From: Azolla pinnata
Lineage: Eukaryota > Streptophyta > Polypodiopsida > Salviniales > Salviniaceae
Direction: 5' to 3'
Assembly: GCA_037176905.1 (NCBI GenBank)
Contig: JBBBWG010004558.1
Span: 37,416-84,644 of the forward strand
DNA: 47,229 bases
The position numbers and the translations under genes were made by a program. Shown piece by piece: positions 37,083 through 47,229 of the stretch. The notes beneath the pieces were generated by a model. It had not been told where the DNA came from, searched no databases, and saw only the letters and a list, made by a program, of their open reading frames with translations. Within the stretch, counting starts at the first letter, position 1, and each line of letters begins with the position of its first letter.

Positions 37083-40000
37083 CTACGCTTGATCTGGCGA
37101 GTACTCCTCGGAAAGCATGGCCTTGAACCAGAGCGCCGACTTCCTCGCGTATCTCGTCAGCGAATGGTCGACGAAATGGAGGCCGACGCGGATCTGCATC
37201 CCCAGGTTGAACTCGAACCCATCAAACAGCGACCATGCGAACACTCCTTTCACGTTCGCCCCCTCCCTGCGCGTGAGCGAGAGAGCCGGTGCTCTTTTTA
37301 AAGCCTTTTTTTTGTATCGAGAGAAATCATCGGAAAAAGAAAAGAGATCTATAACCTGATGATTACCCCATCAAGATGTTGATTTGGTTGGTTATGCTGA
37401 CAGGCTTCTCTTATTTAGACATACATTTTGTAGCCAATATGATGGTTACTTTGTTCACTAATGGAAGTATATGTTTATTAGAAAACAAAAGAAAGACATA
37501 ATGTACTGCCAAGCTAGCTTTCTTATTTAAGGCAAAGATATATGACCCAAGTACTTGTTTTGTCATTCTCTTTGTATTCTCTTTTAACTAATAAAAGGAT
37601 TCCATTTAAGAAAAAAACAAAGAAAAGATATGACCCATGAGACGGAACGTTCGTTCTGAATGAGAGACGAAACTAGGGGTTAATGATCTATAATTTCTAA
37701 TTTTGGCAGGCGTTATACAATGTAATTACTGAATCTGTTAGGCGTTTCTCGGTATATAAATCGCTGGGAATATATTGCTTTACTGACCATTTGACATTCA
37801 AAGTTTCTCAAAATAAAATATATATACAGGAGTGGGAGATCATCGAAAGATCGGAAGCTTACTCTATTGCTTCGCTGAGCTGCTCGTAGTATGTCTGAAA
37901 GTACTCCACTCTTTGATCGTCGCCGAAGTTATCCGCGGTGTCGTTCTCATAGGTGATACCCCATCCTGTGCAACATTTTCCGAATTGGTCGGTTTTTCGC
38001 CCGCTAAATTATGTTTAGCTAGATTTGGACGACATTCATCGGGAGGCGAAATCGTAGTGCAGGTGATGTTCCTTGTGAATCAGCTGGTAGTGATTATGGC
38101 CCCCATCATGAGATCTAATTAGTTTTTACCTGTTTGTGTTATGTACACGGGGATGTTGTCGTAGCGAGTTTTGACGTACTCCGCAATGGCTTTGATGCAC
38201 CATGGCACTGCAAAGTCATGGCTTCCCTGCAACAGTAACAACAAGAAGAAGAAGGCAATCACAATATCATTACCGGCTTCTATGGATTCACAAGTCATTA
38301 CACATCATTAGAACTGGACTCGATTAATCGATTAAAGTTAGCTTCGATTGCCGCCAGTTAGAGATCAGGCCGTTACCACTCCGATCATCTCCCCGTCCCG
38401 TTCGCCTGCGAAATCGCATCGATCAGCACATTTGCAACATTTCGGTACGAGTTCAAATGAATGTATCAATTATACTACGGTGTTTTCCCAAAAAAACAAA
38501 GAGGAGTTTGATGAATCAGACCTATACTTAGTTCCATTATCATATGATGCCACAAATTATACATGCATTTCTCAGCAATTTCATGATCTTGACGACGATA
38601 ACCAGAGATGTCAGACAATTAACCAGAGATGTCGACAATTAAATTATCACAGATAAATCCGTAATCACAGATATAAACGGAATGAAAATTTACCCTTGTA
38701 ATTAAGGTTTTAAAACTAATCTATCCTTAATTGATAAGGATTGCCGTTGTCAATAAGGACAATTGTTCGATTAAAACCTTTCGTTGTTAAGGACAAAGCA
38801 TCGATAATTACAAGGGTAAAATTACTAGCTTCTGTTAATCTTATATAGTAAGGGAGTCCGTTAGTAAATAGTAGTAAGAAGTAGGAAGGTATTAGTAAAG
38901 ACTAGTAGGAAGATTAAGAGGCAATGAACACTAGAAGCGATAGATCGGCCTAGATTAATCTGGGAAAATCTAGCATTTGAGTTTAATAACCTTGGGGTGT
39001 TGTAACAATCGGGTGTTCTTTTCAATGACTAATGACAAGAATATATTATTAAAAAAGGCAAAAAGAAAAAGAGATAGATTAGATACAATCAGTAAGAGAT
39101 TGATAGAATCGATCAGCAAGAAGCCATTAGAAAATAGCAGTGGTTGCAAGGGAGGGAATTAAGTGATTAGGAAAATATTAACCAATCAACATTATAATAA
39201 TGGAATTAATTGAGTGTTAAGTTTGAGCGGAAGATAAGAGTGGGCGTTAATTTGCAAGTCCCGATTTTCGTAAGAGTTCGATTGCAATTTATAATTCTGT
39301 TAGGCGTTTCTTGGTAAGAGTATTTACCACAAAATATTATATATATACTTCGATTAGTGAACAAAGTGAAACCGTGAAATGGCCACAGACATGACTCGTA
39401 AAGAAGAAGCCCAAGGCAGACTATCAAAACGCATAACCCCGAATTCATGTCTGTGGCCAAGATAAGATCTTATCACGACAATACAAGCGATCGCATTTAC
39501 CTGTAAAAGCAACTTGCGAGTCGAGATAGTAGGAGAGGACGTCGGGATAGTCGGTCTCGTAGAAGTTGTAATCGTACGTGTAGAATGCGGTGATGATGTT
39601 GATGCCGAGGAAGTCGATGGAGCCGTTGATCTTCGCGATCTGCTCGCTCGTCAACGTCGGCAGCCTGGTGCCCGCGAATTCCTTCATTGTGGCCGGGTAG
39701 TCCCCCTTCAACAGTGGATCGACAAACCTATAATATTTTTGCCAACCGATGAATCGATCGACAATCAATTCCGATAAGATCAGTTGATATGTTGTGAACC
39801 TGCTAGTTGCAGGCTCACGATTCAAGCGGCATGCAGATCTACCACCAACAACAACATGGTCTAGGATGGTGTTATTTACCACCAAACTACCTACCTAAAC
39901 CCCTCTAATTACTTGATATAATGCTTGATGATACATCAAGATGTTCATTCTGGTTTTGTTGTGTTGACTATATAACCCTCGATCGGGTAAAATATCTGTT

Positions 40001-43000
40001 ATACACATGTTTTGTAGCCAATATGGCAGTTTTTGTTCGCTAATCGAAGATTCAAGCTGTAATAATGATCCAAGCACATGATCCAAGCAAATTATCTATG
40101 CGCATTTGAATCGATGTTCGACTGGCTGAATTATCGGCTGCAAAATCATCAAAGCTACTAGTGAGCCTATAAGTGATTCGCACATCAACGATCCGATAGC
40201 TGGGAAGAGCACTAGCTAATTGGGGTTATAGAGCAAACATATAATTATTACCATCCGAACAAGAAATCTTGCGCTCGTTGCGCTGCGGCGATATCGTCCG
40301 ACGAATTCGTCAACGGCTCGAACCACTTGGTCCACAGCGCCACTCCGATGCTTCCGTTCTGTGCCTCCTGCAGGATCATATGAAACACCACCACCAGAGG
40401 GTCTAATGATCAGCTTGCAAATATAAATTCTGCCATCAGATTAATTCCACCATTCCATCGATCCGTATCATCAATTAATTTAGCATTAGATCAATCGATC
40501 CATCCATCCATATCATTGATTAATTCAGCATCCGATCGATCCATCCATCCATCCATCCATATCATTGATTAATTCAGCATCCGATCGATCCATCCATCCA
40601 TCCATATCATTGATTAATTCAGCATCCGATCGATCGATCCAATTATCGGCCAATTATATCGATCCATCCAATTATATCGTCAAGCTACATCAAACCGCGT
40701 CAACGCGCACGTAACGAGGGATCACAACTACTCTTGTATGTGTATATATATATATATATATGAAATCAATGATCAGAATCACGGATTCTTACTTGGTAGG
40801 TTGTTCGGTAGAGGTGGGCAGCCTCGGCATGGGCCAAGAGGAGGTTGTGGCCAACAATGTATGGCTCCGTGCCCGAATCGCCCTCAAAGCAGAGGCCGTA
40901 GGTGTCGATTCCCGACGTACAGCGGCCGGGCGGGTTCATATTGCTGGCATAGCCGAGGCCCGCGTAATCGTTGGGCTCGTCGAACGTGATCCATTTCTTC
41001 ACCCGATCCCCAAACTCCGCAAAGCACGTGTTCGCATATCGCACGAAATCGTCGCTGGATCATCATCAGCATCATCATCATCAGCATCCGAAATCAAATT
41101 ATATATATCCTTCGATGCCTCGATCATCCACGCGGACGTCGAGTTCTATACATTTAACTAGCCGATCATCCGGCACCCGTGACATTCATTAATCATACAG
41201 TGTAGTAGATCCGCATTCGACGATCGTTAGCCGATAATATCTAATTATTCGCAGAAATGATCCCATTAGAGTAACTATATAGCGCACCGAATAATGAGAT
41301 ATAATTCTGCACTTCAACATTGTTTATGGGAATGCACTTATGCTCAAGAGGTATGGAAATGCATTCTTAGGCTCTTTTCACCATTTAGGAAGAGAAGCAG
41401 TAGTGACATGGGGCTTGGTCACATGGGCATCCGTAATGACTATGGATTCGCTGTTTGAGAGCTCTAGAGAGAGCAAGGCATTGAGCACCCACACGAGAAT
41501 ATTTTCTACCCTCCCACTCCAACCCTTTTCAAGTCCGAGCTACACTTACATGGATCCACAAATAGTTGTGGCGTGGGAGTTACTTTGTGCAATTAATTAT
41601 GTGAAAGATTGGGAAAAGCAAATGCCAAAAGGTTTTAAAAGGAACGGAAACCCCACCAGTGCGAACAGTAAAGGCAATTTGGTTGCAAATTATTTCAACA
41701 TTGTGGGGCCAACCGGATGAAATTAAAGGTCACTCCAATGCGGCAATTTTTCAATGCATGGAATTGTACAAGATATCATGAGAAAAAATCTCCCTTTTAT
41801 ACTTTGGTTAACACGACACCTAGGTGGAATTATCTACCACCTCGCTTGCTCTGGTATATTTATTGTAACAAACAGGTCATCTTATTTTATGTAGTCCATT
41901 CAATGTTTCAATGTTTTTTTCACTATTAACTAATTGAAAGGATAATTTCTTAAAGAAAAAAGCATAGATCTAACTGTGCAGGGCATGATATTCAGCCTTA
42001 ATTATTATTATTGTTAGATTGCATTACATGAAAGTGGCGTTCAACGGCCCTCCGTACGTGTTGTCGAGCACGTAAGGGTGGTCCTGCGTCCACAGCGTCA
42101 CGATGATGTCCAATCCTGCTCATCACCAATATCCCCCATTGGTTAATTATATATTCCAATGTTCCTCAATAATCGAAGCATCGTGTCACACGAGGATTAC
42201 ACGATCTCATATGATCAATTCGTCGTGCAGCAGTCCAAATTTAGCAGCATTAGCTGCATTACGTTAATTAGGGCTAGCTGCGCCGAAATCCGCCGGCATT
42301 ATATTGCATATACATTCAGATATATTATATTATATATATGGACATGATTATATAATTAATGATTAATTGTCTGCCGGATCAGTACGTACCTTTGTCTAGG
42401 GCGTCGTCGATCACGTTGTTGTAGTGGTCGATTGCCACTTGATTCAATCTGGTGCCATCTACATGGATTATGCGATCATCATCGAGAACAGATCCAATTG
42501 GTTATTATTCATCAAGGAAAGTATATTATTGGCCCGATCGATCATATGGTCCATAATGTTTATACATGTATGCAGCGATATGCAATATTGATCATGTCTG
42601 TGACATGTTTGGGGATCATAATTTGCAGTTCTTGCAGCCCCTTGCAGATTCTCCATTCATCTTAGTTGGCACAATCCAATAATTATCTCACAAGATTTCA
42701 ACCAAGTTTTGCCGCACTATAGATGTTTGAGAATTTTCTGCATCAGCTTGACGATGGGTCATGAAGTGATGATCACTAATTTCCCAAGACAATATACAGC
42801 TAGAATAACTCATGAAATATGATGATGCCCAAGGAAATCAGAGGATGAATTAAGCAGTAGTGTATGAAGTGCAGAACCCAATTACATGTAAAGACAGCAG
42901 AATGACTAGTTAATATGAATTATAAGCAATCAATCAATGGCATGATGATCTGCAGGAGAAAGGAGGATCAAATAAGGGAGTACTAATTAGATAGATAGAT

Positions 43001-44683
43001 AATTTGCTCACAATATGCAGCAGCTGCTCACAATATATGGATGATTAATTACAGCAATGCAGTTAGTATAATTGCAATGTAAAAGTTCATTGATCCTTTG
43101 AAACTTCAAGCAATGCAGTTAATATAATTGCAATGTCAAAATTCATTGATCCTTTGAAAAATTTCTTGAAGTTTCCAGGTAATTTTACCTGGGTAAACTC
43201 GAGACCATGCGAGCGACAGACGATATGCGTTCATCCCTAAGTCGACAACCAGTTGATGGTCTTGCTGCACCATTAAGCACCACGTCGGCCGAATGATAAT
43301 TAGTCCGAATGATGAGGAGTTTCAATGTTGTCGATCCGATTCAGATTCATCGTCAACGATCATGTCCTAATTACTTTTATATTGGAGCTAATAATTAGAC
43401 GTTAGTAATCGGATTAGCTGGCCTAATTACCGGATAGCGGAAGTAATTATCCCCACACTGCCCAGGGATGGCGCCGTCGAGGGTAGCCCCTATTGCATAT
43501 AACATTTACGACCACCGTGTCTTAGCGAATTATTAGCTGATAATTAGAAAAACATAACTATAATTTGATTATAGTAGTATGCATTAATTGCCCATTAATG
43601 CATACTCGTTAGCTACTCCAATGAATTAATCTGACGGAAATTACCAGCTGCTTGTTGCACAAGATGGAATTGAACAATATGCGGAGGCAAATTTTCATCT
43701 TTAATACGCAAATAATTCTAATACCTCTGACGTTGGATGCATATTGATCCCATATGTTGAGGCTCTTCCCATCCACATGCTGTGCACCTTCATGCTGGCA
43801 CAATATTGATTATATTGGATCAATATATCACTCAAACATGAAAGATTAATCAAGCCTGCTAATGTGGAAACAGCTAATTAGCTAGCCACAGTATTTAATC
43901 CTGATCAGCAAATTAATATGGAATATCAACCTCAGGAAAGAATCTTATAATAAGCTACTCAGCTAGATTCAACAAGAATGTTTTGCAGAATCAAGCTCCG
44001 AAAATTGAAATTAGAGCATCACTGTAACTTAGTTCGCTAGATTCAGGAGGAATTATGCAGAATTAACCTCCAAAATTTGAAAGAGGCGCACACTAGTGTA
44101 GCTTAGCTGGCTAGATTCAGCAAGAATTTCTGCAGAATCAAGCTGCTCCAGATTAATTGAAAGAGCACAATCTGAATTGTGCAGAATCAACCTCCACAAA
44201 ATTGAAGGAGCACGTTGTACTAACTAATATTAGCCTGGCTAGATTCAGCTATGGAACCTCCAGAAAGATTGAGTACATTGCTAGCTTAAGAGATTGTGCA
44301 GGAATGAATGATACCTTCATGGAGGACGTGATTGCGCCGAAGAGGAAATCTGCGGGGAACGAAGAACGGGTGACCCCTGTTCCATTGGGGAAGAGATCCC
44401 TGAAATCATAGAATGCAGGTCCGTGATCGTCGAATTCGTTGGCATCATCGCTGCCCTTCAATCTTATGACACGAGCTGCTGCTGCTGCTGCAGGCGGTGA
44501 TATAATCCTCGCAGCGCTCGCCATTAAACCATTGCACGAGCGCTGCATATTATCTGTGCCATGGACGAAGAAGAAGAAGAAGAAGAAGAAGAAGAGGAGG
44601 AAGGAGGAGGAGGAGGAGGGGAGAAGAAGAAGAAGACGATCTCCATAGCCGCGGCATGAATGAGCTGCTGCTGATGCAGTCAT
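37083..44683 (-). CDS. GH1 beta-glucosidase-like protein with a degenerate active site, 13 exons, 582 aa
   Basis: Glycoside hydrolase family 1 fold. Exons: 44683-44315, 43794-43725, 43489-43431, 43264-43189, 42458-42390, 42115-42028, 41054-40793, 40367-40252, 39727-39501, 38405-38377, 38226-38130, 37965-37863, 37266-37083; all GT-AG and in phase. Fold landmarks: FPADFLFG, NAYRLSLAWSRVYP, WITFDEP, TEPYIVGHNLLLAHAEA, VYITQTG, VFAWSLFDGFEF. The acid/base Glu270 (TFDEP) stays. The nucleophile of ITENG is Gln486 (ITQTG). Also changed: Gln of AYQxEG to Lys123, His-Trp of FHWD to Thr224-Gln225, Asn of TFNEP to Asp269, and His-Tyr of NHY to Ile414-Ile415. Normal retaining hydrolysis is therefore unlikely; a binding or regulatory role is an inference. 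The start is uncertain: ATG at 44683 gives a poly-Phe hydrophobic stretch coded by a TTC microsatellite that could be a signal peptide; ATG at 44548 is an alternative. Confidence 0.9.
37365..37620 (+). mobile_element. Probable 3' end of a LINE-like retroelement in GH1 intron 12
   Basis: Sequence reading TTTGTATTCTCTTTTAACTAA followed by TAAAAGGATTCC and an A-rich tail (AAGAAAAAAACAAAG) near 37560-37625 resembles the 3' ends of plant LINEs. A similar ending (TTAACTAATTGAAAGGAT then A-rich) closes the element at 41290-41965. The front part (37370-37475) matches 39925-40050. Inserted antisense to the host gene. Confidence 0.4.
38691..38818. mobile_element. MITE-like element, 128 bp, with 14-bp perfect inverted ends
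   Basis: It begins TACCCTTGTAATTA and ends with the exact reverse complement TAATTACAAGGGTA. AAATT flanks both sides (38686-38690 and 38819-38823), consistent with a 5-bp target duplication. Inner sequences are partly symmetric too (GGTTTTAA near the left end, TTAAAACC near the right). It lies in GH1 intron 9 between exons 9 and 10. No coding capacity. The flank is AT-rich, so the duplication could be chance. Confidence 0.6.
39925..40055. repeat. Second copy of the dispersed repeat seen at 37370-37475
   Basis: Shares CATCAAGATGTT, then GGTT-rich sequence, then TTTTGTAGCCAATATG and TTGTTC(A/G)CTAAT(G/C)GAAG with intron 12, in the same orientation. It lies in GH1 intron 8, so the two copies are 2.5 kb apart in one gene. 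Confidence 0.6.
40450..40645. repeat. Tandem array with CCATCCATCCAT and ATTGATTAATTCAGCATC blocks
   Basis: Three to four units of roughly 45-55 bp, each with CGATCCATCCATCCAT followed by ATCATTGATTAATTCAGC. It lies in GH1 intron 7, which also holds a TA run at 40743-40761. Confidence 0.85.
41290..41965 (+). mobile_element. LINE retrotransposon remnant in GH1 intron 6
   Basis: A plus-strand frame from about 41309 to a stop at 41458 reads ALQHCLWECTYAQEVWKC, closely like the Cys/His zinc-binding end of plant non-LTR reverse transcriptases (zf-RVT: H-C-x-x-x-C...A-x-x-V-W). The sequence then decays and ends in ATTAACTAATTGAAAGGAT and an A-rich stretch near 41950. It is inserted opposite to the host gene, inside intron 41055-42027. 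Too degraded to be mobile. Confidence 0.5.
43054..43168. repeat. 57-bp tandem duplication in GH1 intron 4
   Basis: CAATGCAGTTAGTATAATTG and its neighbour repeat at 43054 and 43111 with few differences. The second copy ends close to the donor of exon 4 (43189). Confidence 0.85.
43962..44250. repeat. Diverged 74-bp tandem repeat in GH1 intron 1
   Basis: GCTAGATTCA recurs at 43962, 44036, 44110 and 44238, with GCAGAATCAA and TTGAAAGAGCAC-like blocks in each unit. Four diverged copies fill most of the intron. Confidence 0.75.
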
Positions 44684-45187
44684 GGCGTTAGACGCAAGCA
44701 GCGATCGATGGCAAGGAGATGCGAGATCTGCTGCTGCACCGATCGAGGGGATCGATCAGCGATCGGAAGATTCCGTTGCCTAACTACTATATACCGCAAG
44801 CCTGAACCTGAGAGACGAATTTAGGCGTTCAAAGAAGAATCACGCGCTCGATTGGCTTCATGCATCACGTGCCCGCAAGCCCAGAAGCATTATTAACGGT
44901 CAGATTCGTGTGTGATCCGCCACCTTCTTCACACGGCCAACACGTGGGCGGCGGGGCCCCGCATTAATTGCGAGCACGGCCGGGCCCCCATGCACGTGAT
45001 TTGGCGACACGAGGAGATTCAAGAGATCTTTACACAGAGGCCTGATCGTGATCAAGATGATGATCATCGCTGATGATAATGATGATGATCCGCGCTGCAG
45101 CAGCAGCAAGCAGCTCCTCGTCCCCATGCAATTCGAGGCCGATTAGATATATACGTATATATCTATATGCGCAATTCGAGGCCAATT

Positions 45188-45188
<1 letters not shown>

Positions 45189-45225
<37 letters not shown>

Positions 45226-45346
45226 CGCTAGATAGATAGATAGATATAGATCGATAGATCGATCGATCGATCGATAGATGGATAGATATAGATCGATATA
45301 GATTGATCAATCGCTAGATAGCTAGTTAGATAGATAGATAGATATT
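45189..45346. repeat. GATA/GATC tetranucleotide microsatellite
   Basis: About 155 bp of GATA repeats interrupted by GATC and GATATAGATC variants. Confidence 0.9.
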
Positions 45347-46009
45347 TGGGAGAATTAATGTCACAAATTAATGCGCAGTAACAAAATTATCAACTACATT
45401 TCTACGCCTACCGAAATTAGAAATTACGCAGTGCGCCGCCTGCCTCGCATCTTCCACTGGCCGAAATTTTAACATCCTTGCGATTCATTCCGTTGGTATA
45501 TACTGGTCATCACTCGGTTTTTATTCCTACCCGCTAAATCGATCGATCCATCGATCGTGATCGCGGATTGATCCCTTGCCATATACTCGGGTCGACAAAT
45601 CGCGCGGTAGCCGTTTTGGAATCTGGTTGATTCATTTTTTCAACGGTGCGTTAATCGTTTTTTATGTTCATCGGGCTCGCGATTCATCGAACTCGGTGTG
45701 CGAAATAATCGCTGAACGGGAATGTTAATCGGTTTTAATAAACTGGGCGCTAATTTGTGAATTCTCTAGTTTGAGTAGGCGTTAGAATGTATCGAATTGA
45801 TGATTATGTTCACGGCGCTCCTTTTTTTTTTGATCGGCATGCCCATCGATCGATCGATCGATCGATCGATCCCCACATCGCATGATCAATCGCTATTTAA
45901 TGCACCGCGTGAACATGGATAATCCACCAAAAGCGATTACATCGGTCGCCGCAATTACACGTTCCGCTGCCTTTTGAATCGTCGCTAGCTATGAATCTAA
46001 AGCCCTAAT

Positions 46010-46560
46010 CAAATAATTAGATCGAATCCGCCTGCCTGCAAGCCCTGATCAGCAGCAGCACTAGAGCTTTATCAACCGATCACACAGTACTGCTCGGCAG
46101 CACCTTGTTCGATCGAATCATGCTTAATTAGATCGAGATCGCCAGCACTAGAGCTCAGTTTAGTTAATGATCATGCGGCAGCTAATCGCAGTGATCCGCA
46201 GCACCTTCTAATTAGATCGAGATCGAAATATCCAGGCCCTGATCATCAGCACTAGAGCTTCGTTAATTAGGCATCATGCTGCCGCAGCTAATCAGATCGC
46301 TAATCCGCAGCACCTTCTAATTAGATCGAAATATCCACTCAGCACTCGAGCTTCGTTAATTAGGGATCATGCTGCAGCAGCTAATCAGATCGCTAATCCG
46401 CAGTACCTTCTAATTAGATCGAGATCGAGCCCTGATTGTCAGCAACAGAGCTTAATCGATCAAGAATCATGCTGCAGAGAATCATACGGATGAGCAGCGC
46501 TTGCTAGATCGAAATATGATCCGAGCCCTGATCATCACTAGAGCTGAATCGATTAATCAG
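46010..46560. repeat. Diverged tandem array of about 90-110 bp units, five or so copies
   Basis: Units share CTAATTAGATCGAGATCG, GCCCTGATCATCAGCACTAG, AGCTTCGTTAATTAG, CATGCTGC(C/A)GCAGCTAATC and CCGCAGCACCTT. TCTAATTAGATCGA recurs at 46206, 46316 and 46408. Non-coding. Confidence 0.75.
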
Positions 46561-46693
46561 CAGCCAGCTATTTAGATTTTGATCGGATTCTCCATAATCT
46601 GATCCGCGGCACCGCACGCGCTAGATTCCCATAACCATGTAATACAGATCAGCGTCTTTTTCTTACCCCTTTTGTGCGCGCACTGATCGTGAT

Positions 46694-46695
46694 GA

Positions 46696-46729
<34 letters not shown>

Positions 46730-46732
46730 CGA
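46694..46732. repeat. ATG/GAT microsatellite
   Basis: About twelve GAT triplets. They open short Asp and Ile frames that are not genes. Confidence 0.9.
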
Positions 46733-46812
46733 ACCCGCGGACGATCTGCACGACATGCAATGCATATTGAACCACCCCCTGCATCTGATCGGCGTTAATC
46801 CAAAGCGCCCAC

Positions 46813-46831
46813 AAACCCTAAACCCTAAACC
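46813..46831. repeat. Two and a half plant telomere-type units
   Basis: AAACCCTAAACCCTAAACC, the plant telomere unit. Such short internal copies (telo-boxes) occur in plant promoters, or may be a relic of repair. Confidence 0.7.
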
Positions 46832-47028
46832 TGACCGGATTTGGTGCCTAACTAGTGCATGAACGGATCGATCGCCAGCGGTGGAACAAATCGTTGAATT
46901 AAGGAGCAGAATCAGAACAAAATTGGGCTCGATCCAATGTTATTGGCCAGGATCATTTGACAAAAACTATGCACAATTAGGGACATTACGGAGCTGATCA
47001 TGACTAGGGCGACTAATTATAGCTAAAA

Positions 47029-47229
47029 AGCTAGCTTGATCTGGCGACAGCGGCGGAGTAGTGATCGGAATCGATTCGCATGACCCAGACTTCCTCACGT
47101 ATCTGGTCAGCGAATGATCGACGAATTAATAGAGGCCGAAGTGAATCTGCATCCCCACGTTTAACTCGATCGAATCCGTCGAACAGCGACCATGCAAGCA
47201 CTCCTTAAACGTTCGCTCCCTCCCTGCAG
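47029..47229 (-). pseudogene. Decayed last exon of a second GH1 gene, cut by the window edge
   Basis: The sequence aligns along its length with the last GH1 exon (37083-37266), including the acceptor side and the ...CCAGATCAAGC end. On the minus strand it reads EGANV, then a TAA stop where the intact gene has AAA (Lys). A 4-bp insertion in the FEF-N-L segment shifts the frame, a second stop follows, and the segment before the end is badly diverged. The original stop codon is also lost. The rest of the copy would lie to the right of the window. This points to an old tandem duplication of the GH1 gene in the same orientation. Confidence 0.8.

Larger units (their letters stand above)
44684..47028. 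other. Repeat-rich spacer upstream of the GH1 gene; no gene seen
   Basis: It holds the GH1 promoter region and several simple repeats listed separately. GATCGATC runs are very common (for example 45848-45871). Short frames with Asp or Ile runs come from repeats. Two telomere-type units lie at 46813-46831 (AAACCCTAAACCCTAAACC). Confidence 0.5.

Noticed and set aside
46813..46831. True telomere
   Set aside because: Only two and a half units, with gene-related sequence continuing to the right.

Overview
The window is nuclear DNA from a land plant. Genes are split by GT-AG introns of about 60 to 1600 bp, many stretches are microsatellites, and all recognisable proteins have plant relatives: two PLS-class pentatricopeptide repeat (PPR) proteins, a DRP1-type dynamin, an S1/P1 nuclease, an acetyl-CoA acetyltransferase, an SPT2 chromatin protein, a secretory-pathway glutaredoxin and a GH1 beta-glucosidase-like protein. 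The wording of the PPR repeats (GKQIHDEI..., MYAKCG, EALECFERMQSEGLSP) resembles seedless plants, a fern or lycophyte more than a moss. That placement is an inference; the species cannot be fixed from sequence alone.

Layout, left to right. 1-242 (-): first exon of an unknown Ser-rich gene running off the left edge. 1655-3655 (-): single-exon GC-rich PPR gene. 4810-10168 (-): complete 16-exon DRP1 dynamin. 10169-13039: repeat-rich spacer with an assembly gap inside a TTTTGG array. 13040-17019 (+): nine-exon S1/P1 nuclease. 17555-17985: an array of about 34 AGTCAA elements. 18029-20935 (+): eight-exon acetyl-CoA acetyltransferase. 21480-24153 (-): two-exon PPR gene. 25721-31419 (+): eight-exon SPT2 gene. 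32745-34770 (-): four-exon CPYC glutaredoxin with an assembly gap in intron 1. 35470-36114 (-): possible small membrane protein. 37083-44683 (-): 13-exon GH1 gene. 47029-47229 (-): decayed last exon of a second GH1 copy, cut by the right edge.

These genes are housekeeping or organelle functions and are not an operon or an obvious cluster. The most interesting signal is in the GH1 gene. Its frame and splice sites are intact over 582 codons, but the nucleophile Glu is Gln and four other glycone-site positions are changed, while the acid/base Glu is kept. It looks like a conserved-fold pseudoenzyme with a decayed tandem copy beside it. Next are an S1/P1 nuclease with a substituted zinc-ligand Asp, and the dense array of W-box-type elements directly in front of the thiolase gene.

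Exon boundaries were built by hand from reading frame, GT-AG sites and remembered family motifs. They join in phase in every multi-exon gene, but no transcript data were available. Start codons of the GH1, SPT2 and small membrane protein genes are the least certain parts.
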